The notes under the pieces are model-generated. The model did not search any database, had not been told where the DNA came from, and saw nothing but the letters and a program-made list of their open reading frames with translations. From Aurelia coerulea (Eukaryota > Cnidaria > Scyphozoa > Semaeostomeae > Ulmaridae): DNA of 64,000 bases. The DNA is taken from assembly GCA_039566865.1 (NCBI GenBank), contig CM076948.1, forward strand, positions 16,875,001 through 16,939,000. The letters are read 5' to 3'. The position numbers and the translations under genes are program-made. Positions 13,201-25,200 of the stretch are shown here, piece after piece (the first letter of the stretch is position 1; the number at the start of each line of letters is the position of its first letter).

Positions 13201-16200
13201 GAGCAGGCATCGAGTCTATCTTTGCGCTTTTTTTCATTTATTCAGCTATTTAATAACTAGTTTCGCCAACTAGGGCATCTTCAGAGCAACTGATTAAGTT
13301 AAAGTATCGACCTCTATTTATAGTAAAATGTATGTCCATATAAGGTTAATCAATTTACAAGTATCATTTTGACCTTATAAGGTAAAATGTTCTTGTCATA
13401 TGTTGTTTCTGTTGTTAGCCTCTACAAAGGTAGATCTTGAAAAGATTGAATCCTGGAGAATCCTTGAAAAGATTTACTTTATAAGATTTACTAACTTCTC
13501 ATCGTCCACTTTTTTATCAGCTCATTTACAGTACAGTTCATTTGTAACTTAAGACAATTTTTTAGATAGGGTTGCTCTGAAGATGCCCTAGTGGGTGAAA
13601 CTAGTTAGCAGATAACTGAATAAAAAAGCGCAAAAGATCAACCCGATGCCTGCTCTCTGTGGATGTTGTCCCTCTTCTGCTCATCGTTCACTATATACAC
13701 ATACATATCTATACATATCTATTCTCAAAAACTCTTTCGTTAAATTGTAATAAAACATAAATAGAGACTCAAAAAAATACAACTTCGTGTAAACGTTGCG
13801 GCGCAAGCCTTCATCAGTATGACTTCTCAAATTCAACATCGCATACATATCAATCTCGAAGTACAAAAACATTTACGAAAACAATAGCATAAAGGGATCC
13901 TACTAAATACAATTGATAATTAAAAGGTGTTAAAGTAACCGGTGTAAACAGAGGCGGCAGTAGGAAGATGAAAGAAAGCACAGTGTTAAGTACTGCTAGA
14001 GTCGGCGGCGGTGTCTATCTCGCGGAAGCTGAAAAAACGTGTGTTAGAACAAAACAAGCAATAGAAAGATCCAAGAGAGGATGGGCAGAAAGAGATCCCT
14101 AAAGAATAGCGTGTGTCCCTAACGAAAAGCTAAGCGCAAACATCAAAACAACCAAACAACCAAAATGTAAGCAAAAATCAAATCTATGTATCAACATTAG
14201 ATCAATCATCATTAGATCAACATTAGATCAACATTAAATCAAATCTATGTATCTTACATTTTGGTTGTTTGGTTGTTTTGATGTTTGCGCTTAGCTTTTC
14301 GTTAAGCCAGTTTTCCACTAGGCGGATTTTTCAGTGCGCAGCGGAGCGGCTATTGTATTTGCATTGTTTTGACAAACAATGACCACGTCTTGTCGCTCCG
14401 CTACGCGCGTACTTGAAAGTCGGATTGACTTCAACTTTTCCGCCGCGCTCGATGGCGCCAACCAATCAAATCGCTCGAATGCTTTGACACGTGGCATCAA
14501 GACAAAAGCCACGAGCAAGACAGGGATTCAAAATGGCTGATCAAGATGAGGACACACGGAATCCCTACGGAATGTGCATTGTTCTAAAAACAATAGCCGC
14601 TCCGCTGCGCGTGGAAAAATCCGCCTAGTGGAAAACCGGCTTTAGGGACACACGCTCTTTCTGCCCATCCGCTCTTGAATCTTTCTATTGCTGGTTTTGT
14701 TCTAACACACGTTTTTTCAGCTTCCGCGAGATAGACACCGCCGCCGACTCTAGCAGTACTTAACACTGCGCTTTCTAAAAGGTGGAATGTGGAATGATGG
14801 AATGGAAGGTGGAATGATGGAATAGAATGATGGAATGGAACGATGGAATGGAATGATGGAATGGAACGATGGAATGGACGATGGAATGGAATGATGGAAT
14901 GGAACGATGGAATGGAATGATGGAATGGAATGATGGAATGGAACGATGGAATGGACGATGGAATGGAATGATGGAATGGAACGATGGAATGGAATGATGG
15001 AATGGAATGATGGAATGGAACAATGGAATGGAATGATGGAATGGAATGATGGAATAGAACGATGGAATGGAACGATGGAATGGAATGATGGAATGTGTTT
15101 AATGCTACATATATTGATCTAAGACAACTGAATATAGTCTATTTCACATTTCTCACTCAAACCTCACACTGACCTGCTGGTACTGAAAACAGAATTATTG
15201 TGATGGAGACAAACTTATCTGTTAGTTCAAACATGGTAAAAGTGGTTAATTCTCCATAACGGAGATAAATTGACGTTTTTGCTAGAGCATCGTCGATTTC
15301 GCAATGCAATAATTTGTGAGATGGAACAATATGTACTTTTGGTCAAGGCGGTCGAGAGGTGTATCACTCTTCAGAAAAAGAGTACGAGATTAAAAAAATA
15401 GGATTTTCAGGGAATTTTCGATAGATTTTTATTGGAAAAAAAAGGCATTTGCTAAAGATGTGCCAGATTTTTAGAGAGTGATATGCCCTTCGCTTTTGGT
15501 AAAATGTAACTATGCAAGGAAGGCAATTGATAGTCTACAGATCGTACTTTTACGAAACAGGATCTAATTATCGCCTTTATTTTGCTGCTGACTGAAAAGA
15601 CTGAGGTTTGCATTTGCCTGGCAGGATTGCACTCTCCATCTCAGTCATTAGAACGAATGATCCTATGCAGATTTCAGTCTCCTTGTAAAATATATACAAA
15701 CTGTTCGATAAACAAATGTCATGCTTTGCAGATTCTTTTGCTTCATTGCTGCCAAAGGGACCCTGGGAGGCAAATGCAGCGAGAGCGAAAAATGCCCAAC
15801 TGCACAATGATAGCTTATAACAGACTTTGTAATCATAGCAAATACAAGAACTATTATTGTCGAAATCGAATTAATTTTTAATCCGCGGATTTCGCAAAAT
15901 CTCCCAAGCGCACAGTGACAGGCTTTGCCAGCATCCAAATGATAGTATTTTTTGTATGGCCATTTGCAGCCTCAACTTTCCTGATGACTTTAAACTGTTT
16001 TGACATTGATTTGAGTGCAAATCATATTATTACTTGTTTTGACATGAAGAAAATGAGCGTGACAGGATTCTAAAATGGAACCAATTTCTTTTGCTAGCTC
16101 AGTTTCATATGGGTGCTTCATATTTGGATTGGCAAGGACAAATAGAACCATCCCCAATGCCCAAATATGAAAAACTTTCAAATCATCAACGGTTGCACTT

Positions 16201-19200
16201 GGTGATCGCATTTCCTTCAAGAGAATTTCAGGAGCCATGAAAGCTGGGCTCCCTCGATTCATAGAACTCACCCGAGATGACACAAGCGTTTGCGTTTGAA
16301 TGATTTGTGACCTGCTTTCTCCGAAATCAGTCAATTTACACACAATAGGCTTTTCGTTTGCCTGCCATTTATTTAAAAAACCATCATCCGCATCTCCAAC
16401 AAGGTGCTGATTGCTGGCAAGTATGTTCGCCGTTTTCAGGTCTCGATGCACAATGTCCTTTTCATGAAGGAAGGAGAGTCCACTGATAACATCATTTGTT
16501 ATAAAAGATTGCAAATGAGCAAACCCATCAAAATCGTAATAGCCATCGGCATGGCACAGAAACTGGGCCAAAGAACTCATCGATGTTGCGTCTCCAAATG
16601 GGTGAAAATCGAAGCTTATATACTCTTGCATTATTGCAAGTGGGTTTGAACAGGCCGCGATGAATCCCACTATATTTTCGTGACCATTAACATTGTCAAG
16701 AAGCCTTATTTCCTTTAGAAACTCTCTCTCCTGGCCGGCTGTTTCGTGTGGCTTCTTTATGGCGACAGTTTCTGCTTTGCTTGCTTTCCTTCGTGCATAA
16801 ACAGCGCGTAAAACGGAGCCAAAGTTGCCCGAGCCTATTCCATCCTTTATTTCAATTTCGTCCCAGCTTCTCTTCAAAGACGGAACTTTGAACTGATGTG
16901 CCATGGTCAACAAAAGGCAAAGAATGAGAAGCGTTTTCTTTGGTTCAACATTTATCCAAAACCTCCATAAACGCAAAGGGGGTGAATTACTATGAAAATA
17001 TGGGTGCTTTGGACACACTCAGACGGCTACCTAGGGTTAGGATATTGATGTCATATCATTTAAGAAGGCCCCCGTGAACAGTTGTTTGCACCACCCATTC
17101 TCTAATATGATTGCCTTCTATCGTAAGTTTTACGAAGTTGTGAAATGTGTGGTTATTGAACTGATGTTTAGGGCCTGTTTATCTGAGGGAAAACACCTCA
17201 CCTGCCAGACCCGGGACTGACAGGCGAGATTCCTCCTTCCTGTTAGCCTGCGTGCAGAACCATTGTCCAAAGGAGGAAAGGGTCTGCGCAACTACGAGCT
17301 AAAACTTGCCGCTCATTCTAGATTCCTGGAAAATAATTTATGCAGAATTAGAAAAGACCATGTAATTATGCAAGCACGATGGCCAGCCGCAGGGAAATCA
17401 AAATGGCGCACTACAGCAAAGACATCGTCGTATTTTTACAAGACTTTGACGAAGCTATACCTTTTGAATTTGAGAAACAAAATGTGAATTTCAAAACTCC
17501 AATAACGAATTTAGAATACCTAGCAAACAGTCTCAAAAACTGAGATCGCGTTTCCGATGATGGTTTCATGCTGATGATGGTCTCCTGCTCTTTGTGTAGT
17601 CTGTTATGATCAAGAACAGAAATATCTTTCCACTGAGGCATGCAAACCTATTCTGTCTGAGATCGGTCACACAAAAGAAGAAAACAAGGCCTTTTGAAAA
17701 GTCTAAAACTGCTATTTCCCTGTTGATGAATTCAAAAGAACTTATCAAAACACGCCTTTATGTTCATTAATATATCTTCTGTCTTTGAAACGATCGTTTA
17801 ACTAACAAACAACGCTGTGGAAGAAACGGCCAAACAAACAGATACAACAGCCAGGCCCGTAGGCTCAAGCTCCCCCAATGATTTTTTAAAACAATGGTGC
17901 TACGTCACATAACTTAATTAGATGTATTGTTCTCTATTGTTTTAAGAAAAATTGCCCCCCCCCCCAATCCGAAGCTTCTTCCTACGGCCCTGACAACAGC
18001 GATAGAAAAGCAGGGTTGAGAAATGAAAAGAGCTGTATTTGTAAGATATTTAGCAAGAAGTCACTGATTATGCAATAGGGAGGATTGGGCCGAGTAATAT
18101 TTAGTGACTTATTACGAGGCCATCAGAATAAATTATGAGAAGCCCCGGCAAGCTTTGGCTCGTAGTTGCGCAGACCCTTCCCTCCTTTGGACAATGGGTC
18201 TGCACGCAGGCTACCTTCCTGTAGAATCCCATTGCTTTTCCATTTTCCGTTAAAATGACAAACGCAACACCATGCAACACCACCGATATAGCGAGATATC
18301 GCCTCACCAGAGGTGGAATCTCACCTGGGTGAGGTAAAATGTTTCCATATAAACGAAACACTACCGGTATGGACTATGGTGAGGTGTATGGGCTTCCTTC
18401 CTTCCTTGATTCTTATTGGTTAATTCGTTCTGATTTCACGGATGAGAGATTTACTCCACCTCGCCTCTCAACCCCGGGGCTGACAGATTAGGTGTTTTTA
18501 CTCATATAAACAGCCCCTTAGAAATTACTTTGATTTCGACAACAATGGCCCTTGAATTTGCTATTGGTTCCATTTTAGAATCCTTTCACGCTCATTGTCT
18601 TCATGTCAAAACAAGTAATAATATAATTTGCACTCAAGTTTGTCTCCATCACAATAATTCTGTTTTCAGTACCAGCAGGTCAGTGTGAGGGTTTGAGTGA
18701 GAAATGTGAAATAGACTACATGCAGTTGTCTTAGATCAATATATGTAGCATTAAACACATTCTATCATTCCATTCCATCGTTCCAATCCATCATTCCATT
18801 TCATCGTTCCATTCCATCATTCCACATTCCACCTTTTAGAAATAGCCTACTTAACACTGCGCTTTCTTTCACCTTCCTACTGCCGCCTCTGTTTACACCG
18901 GTTACTTTAACACCTTTTAATTATCAATTGTATTTAGTAGGATCCCTTTATGCTATTGTTTTCGTAAATGTTTCTGTATTTCGAGATTGATATGTATGCG
19001 ATGTTGAATTTGAGAAGTCATACTGATGAAGGCTTGCGCCGAAACGTTTACACGAAGTTGTATTTTTTTGAGTCTCTATCTATACATATCTATACATTTG
19101 AACCTGTGTGGAGCTCTGTTGGTTAATAGATGATTATACTAAAGATGGCGGCGAGGAACTTTTTACCAAGATGATACTACTGCACGCGTAGTTGGAAACA

Positions 19201-22200
19201 GTGTAGATGAGGTTGTACAGAAACTGAATGATGTAGCTCAACAGATTCACAATTGGTGTATTAAGAACAAATTAAGTGTTCATGCAAAGAAAAGCAAAGT
19301 TTGATTTTACGACAGGCAATAGGATAAGTAGCTGTAGCATGAAAATTTGAATACTTTGAATAATGTGTTTTCTGTCTGCTTTGCAAACATATGTGCACAA
19401 ACAAGCGATTTTAGTGTCAAAATATGCAAGACCACAGCTTCACTTCTTCGAGCAACCATTTTGTGAAAGTGAGTGTGATGGACTTTACCCAGCCTCGATT
19501 TCGGTCCATTAAAAAGCCAAATGATTTGAATGGACCGAAATCGAGGCTGTGCAAAGTCCATCACACTCACTTTCACAAAATGGTTGCTCGGAGAAGTGAA
19601 GCTGTGGTCTTGCATATGTTGACACTAAAATCGCTTGTTTGTGCACATATGTTTGCAAAGGTTTCGATTTTTGACTTTATTCGCGGCAGATGGAAAATTT
19701 GATCGCTGTGACGAAGCTCACGGAAGCTAAGTGACCTTCAAAATGAGGAAATTCTGATTGAAAGCGAAAGGTTTGTTGATTCTTGGATTGAGGAAACATT
19801 CATCTGGATACTTGTGGCTTTTGTTCATTGCTAACGTCATTTAAAACTTGAATTTTGAGGCAATTTATCATCTGAGGCTTAAGCCGAAAACTTAGGCCCA
19901 TACGCCATTGCCTGGAGCACTCGGCTTTTCGTACAGTGTTGTTATGGTTTTCATATCGGACATGACATTGAGGGAAACAATTTCGTCCCAATTTTCAATG
20001 TGAAAGTCCATGAGTCGTAGTTATAGCGTCCATCAGGCTATCAATAGCAATAACTACGAACTTGTAATCAGTCTAAACAAACAGCTTATTCTAGAGCTCT
20101 AGAAGTTTAATAAGTGTAACCCTATGTATGGCATACGAGAAATCAATAAGAAACAGCACATGACCAACCCATATCTTCTTTACGTGGACCTTGGCTCCCG
20201 CCTCATTTTCATTTAGTTTTCGAAATAGCAAATGGCGACCAATGCAAGCGAAGCAAGGCAACGGTTGAGTTTCAATTTGACCAAACGAGGGATTTATGTC
20301 ACTTGAAAAGCAAATCCAAGGGAATAATCAACAAAGAAACAAAGAAGGACCATTCTGGTATGAGGTATGGTTTTTATTTCACACTAAAATCGTCTTAGGG
20401 CGCACTTGATAACCCCAGACATTAGGAAACTAATGAAAGAGAGGGATGCAGCTAAGAAAGCGACGAAAACATCTCCTGAAAAGTGGAACACATATACGCA
20501 TCTCCGTAACAAAGTAACACAAAAAATTCGAGATGCAGTACGATCGCATTATCTTGGGTTAATTGAAGAAAACAAGGGAGATCCAAAAAGATTGTGGCAG
20601 GTTATTAATAAGGTACTGGACAAAGCAGACAAAACAGAAATTTCGAGCTTAGATGTTGAGGGGAAAACAATTACTAAAGAAAAGGATATAGCTGAAGCAC
20701 TTAATCATCATTTTACCACCATAGGACCGAAACTTGCTAGCAAGTTAGAGTCTAGGCCTGATGATGATTCTCTCAAGCATATCAAAATTCAACAGAACAA
20801 AATGACATTTGTACCCATTGATGAAACATATGTGCTGAACGCCATAAAGCAACTGAAAAATGGCAAAGCACCAGGCCCAGACAAGATCTCCACTATGCTA
20901 ATTAAAGATGCAGCAGACTTCATTTGGAAGCCACTAACCATGGTTTTCAACTTGTCATTGAAGTATGGTGTCTTCCCAGATATCTGGAAATTAGCAAGAG
21001 TCACACCAATTTTTAAAGCAGGTTCAAAAAGGGATGGAAACAATTATAGGCCGATCTCGGTCATCTCAGTTTTTTCTAGGATGTTGGAAAGAATAGTTCA
21101 CGATCAGCTCATTGATTATCTCATAACTAACAAAGTATTGACACCAAATCAATCTGCTTTTCGAAAACTGTATTCCACTGTAACATCCCTGATAAACGGT
21201 ACTGATTGCTGGTATGACAATATGGATAAAAAACAGCTCAATTTGGCCATATTTCTTGATTTAAAAAAGGCGTTTGATACCGTAGATCATACAATACTGA
21301 TAAAAAAAGTTAGGTGCACTCGGTATCAGGGCAAGTTCAGGAGAATGGTTCACGTCCTTCTTAAGTGGTAGAAAACAATTCTGCTCAGTTAATGGACAAC
21401 AGTCGGGGGCTAGATTGGTAACATGTGGTGTACCTCAAGGATCCTGCTTGGGACCACTCCTATTTATAATCTACCTTAATGACTTTGAAAAATGCTTAGA
21501 ATTCTCTAGGGCTAGTATGTATGCAGATGACACACATGTTACATTAACATCTAGTAACGTCGATGATCTAATTACAAATGCCCACAAAGAATTAAGAAAC
21601 ATCTCGGAATGGATGCGGATAAACAAGTTAAGTGCCAACCCGAAAAAACTGAATACATGATCATTGGCCATCCACGGAGGACAAATAAGGTTGAAATCTC
21701 AGAACCACTGAATCTTAACAATTCAGAAATTAAGCGTGTGGTGAAGACTAAATCACTGGGGGTTATTGTGGATGAAGGGCTAAACTGGGATGAACAATTC
21801 AACAAAGTGAAAGGGAAGATTAGTAGCGGTCTTAAGTCACTAAAAAAATTGAAAAATCTCATTTCCCAATCCCAGCTGGAGCATGTGTACCGTGCACTTG
21901 TAGAAAGCCATCTGCGATACGCCAATGTTATTTGGGGGAGTCTTCCTAAATCCAAATTGAATACCCTCCAACGTCTGCAGAACAGAGCCCGTTCGATTAT
22001 TGATAAGGCCAAAAGACAATTGGTCTCATAATTGGTTGACTGTTGAACAACTAATAAACTTTGATCGATCAGTTATGACATATAAAATAATCAACAGGCA
22101 ATGTCCCGAAAGCCTTTGGGGTAAATACCATCATAGGACCCAGCATTCCAACTACAGAACAAGAAATTGCAGGGACCTACAAATCCCAAGAAATAATCTT

Positions 22201-25200
22201 GAATATGTCAAGAAAGGCTTTCACTATTCGGCTCTGAAAACTTGGAACAATATACCCATCAATATCAGAGAGCTCCCTACACTTAGTAGATTCAAAAAAC
22301 AATTGAAAAGTTATTATATGAGCTGAACACAAACTAAAACACGACGCCCTGGAAGAGCAGCTGCTACTACATAGATTACTGTACATCATTTTGCTTTAAC
22401 TGTATATAGACTATATTAATGTAATTAGGATATTTATTTTCTTATTTAAGTATTGCGTTTGTTAGCTGAAGGGTTTTTGTGTATAAATAATTTAAAATGA
22501 AAATGAAAAATGAAAAATTGATCAAAGTTCAAGCTTTCGAAGCGACGCGACGCAACGCGACGCTCGATTTTCGTTCGAAGTTCGGAGGATAGAAAACGAA
22601 ACTGTTTGGTCGATCATTGAATGAGAAAAAAATCGCTGTAAATACATTGAACAAATACAAGGAATCAAGTCTTCAGTCTGGTCTAAATCTAAATTCTGAA
22701 AACCTTGCAGATTTATCTGTTTAACCAAATTATCAATAGAATGCCTAATAACATTAGAAGAAAACTTTCTTACATCAGGGACCTTGTAATCAGCAAGTTG
22801 CTGCCGTAACTTCCGATTTAAATGTTCTGCATCCTTGCGATCCTGGAAAAACAATATAACAATGAAATTGAATCAAACCATTGTAGTACGTCTCAAAATT
22901 CCAGTCCTGTTGTACACTTCCAGAATTCAAGTCAATACCATCTGCGAAATTTTCGGCGATAACTCAATCGAAAGCTCTAGTGAAACCGAGCTAGATTTTC
23001 GAAACATTTGAAGTTTTATGTTCAGGGCGAAGAATAATTCCCTTGGTTATTGGCATCTTCTGCATCAACCAAATCTAATGGAATCAATTTTGTAGCATCC
23101 TATTCCAACCCGATTCCCCTAACTCTTCCTGATTTCAAACATGAAATCCATTTTGGAAACTCTTTGGAAATGAATACGGTACTTTTTCATCCAAAAAGGT
23201 GAGTGCTTGACCAATTATGTACGAAGAAGTGAAATCGACTCGCACTAATATGATAATGAAAATAACAAAAACTGGCATACGAGGGATGTCAACCAAATAG
23301 ACCCATTCACAGTAAATCGAACAGGGGATTCGTATCGAGTTTTCAAGCCATTGAAATTTTCGATTTCAATATTTTTTGGTTATCGCTACATTTTGCAAGA
23401 TTTCTCTGCGTAAACAAATTGGAACGCGATGAAAACTTAACTGGATTTACCTGAGCATCCAAGCTGCGTAGCTTTTGTTTCCATTCTTCCTAAACTTTCT
23501 CAGAAATGGCGAGGAACCTTCCCAAACACCAACGACTCATTGCTCCTTTCACAAAACCGCTGCCTAGGCCCAGCGACCGCCTCGAACCCTATCGGCCATA
23601 AATTCTGTCCAGAAGTAGCCACCTACTCAATTTCCAAAACGAAGAGTCTTTATACATCCATGGTGATCCCCTGAATTTCTACACGTCTATCTCTCTTCAC
23701 TTTTGCAGAATTTCCCCTTGATTTTCACTCTCTCCGTGTTTCCAAGTAGGCTCGCGGTCAGAAGCCGGTGAAAGAGAAGTTGGCTTGTAGCAAAGGTTGG
23801 TAAAATCCCTTTGAACAGAGAGGGGGAATCAAACGGGGGCCTGGGGGGTACTTAGTATATTTGTCCGACGGGGATGCGCCGTTTTTAAGGGTATCGTTTT
23901 CACCAATTTTTTCTAGCGCAGGGTATCAAAATGAGACGATTTTTAGAGCAGGTTGTCAAAACATGTCAAAGGGGAATATTCTGCTAGATCAGGTCGTTTT
24001 TCGGTCAAATTTCATGTTTTTGAGTATTCTTTTCACCGATTTTTTCTAGAACAGGTTATCATTTTGAGCGAAAAATTCTGGAGCAGGGTAAAAAAAATTT
24101 CCCGTGGGCACACCCCCGTACAAAAAGTAAAGTACCCCCCCCCCCGGGAACGGGGGTCACTAAGTTACTCAACGAATTTACCTGAACATTTCCTGCCACC
24201 TTTAAACTCGTTTTCCAAGTTATTCTGCTGTTTATATTATTTATATCCTATTTCATCCGGATTTAACGAAATATAGGAAAGTGTTTCTTTTGAATTTTGC
24301 TGAGAATGTTGTACGTCAGTTATTTCTTGGAGTTTTCTGTTGAAGAATTGAAGTTTTATTTACGGCAATTTCATTTACAGGATTGAAAAGAGATTTGCAC
24401 ATTTTTTATAAGAAACTGGTTTGTAAGAAACTAGTACTACGATGACTAAAAATTTAAGAAACTCTAGTACCACATTCAAGAACAATTAAAAAACTCTAAA
24501 AATTTTATTTTTACAATAAGAGTCGGTAGATTACGGATCGAGTGGAATTGCGTTTACAAATATCAAGTTTTGACTGCAAAAAAATTGGTAATTTTTGCCT
24601 TAATGTGCATGGCTTATTCGTGGTGAAATATCTCTCCAAATACCTGCCAAGGCATACCCTAAACGAATTATATAAGCTCTATGTTCGACTCCACCTAGAC
24701 TATGGTGATGCCATTTACCGCATTCCTACAAAAGTATGTGAATTCTAAAATGTTTATCCGAATGGAATAAGCTTGAGCCTGAATTGAGACTTGCGCCTTC
24801 TTTTGCTGTTTTTAAGAAAAAGCTGTTATCAATAATCCGCCCCCCTGCCAAATCTGTTTTTGGAATTCACGATCCAATAGGATTATCCTACCTTACACAA
24901 CTTAGGGTTGGTCTCAGTAAGTTAAATTTCCATAAATTCAAGCATAATTTTAGGGATACAATAAACCCAATGTGCCCAACAAACGATGGCATTGAGGACA
25001 CTGAGCACTTTCTGTTGCTCTGCCCTTCTTTTGATGTTCAACGACAAAATCTTCTCGCTGGAATTGTTGAATTATTACGACCATTTGCACAAATCACCAA
25101 TCTTTCAAACGATTCTTTGACACATCTTTTATTTTATGGTGATCAAGACCTTTCTGATGAGTTGAACAGAAATATACTCGAGTTAACTTTACGCTTCATC

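Larger units (their letters stand above)
13720..15215 (-). repeat. Dispersed repeat D, copy 1 (hammerhead-like 3' end)
   Basis: Inverted partner of 18640-19100. In minus orientation it begins with CTCCATCACAATAATTC, passes a GGAAT satellite, and ends with a TGATGAAGGCTTGCGCCG motif and a GAGTCTC end. This copy contains a large foldback at 13973-14776 that copy 2 lacks. The ending resembles Penelope-type 3' ends (inference); no ORF found. Confidence 0.6.
17171..18517. mobile_element. PIF/Harbinger-like MITE, TTA TSD, outer shell of triple nest
   Basis: Ends GGGCCTGTTTAT and ATATAAACAGCCCC flanked by TTA (17168-17170, 18518-18520). Same family as 3359-3774, opposite orientation. A Mutator-like element is inserted at 17244-18213; without it the MITE would be about 370 bp. 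Confidence 0.85.

Noticed and set aside
14775..15023. 82-codon His/Pro/Ser-rich minus frame
   Set aside because: Translation of the GGAAT satellite.
16404..16649. 81-codon plus ORF
   Set aside because: Antisense shadow of the kinase ORF.
19307..19702. Two similar ORFs of 92-102 codons on opposite strands
   Set aside because: They are mirror images created by the palindrome; no independent evidence for coding.
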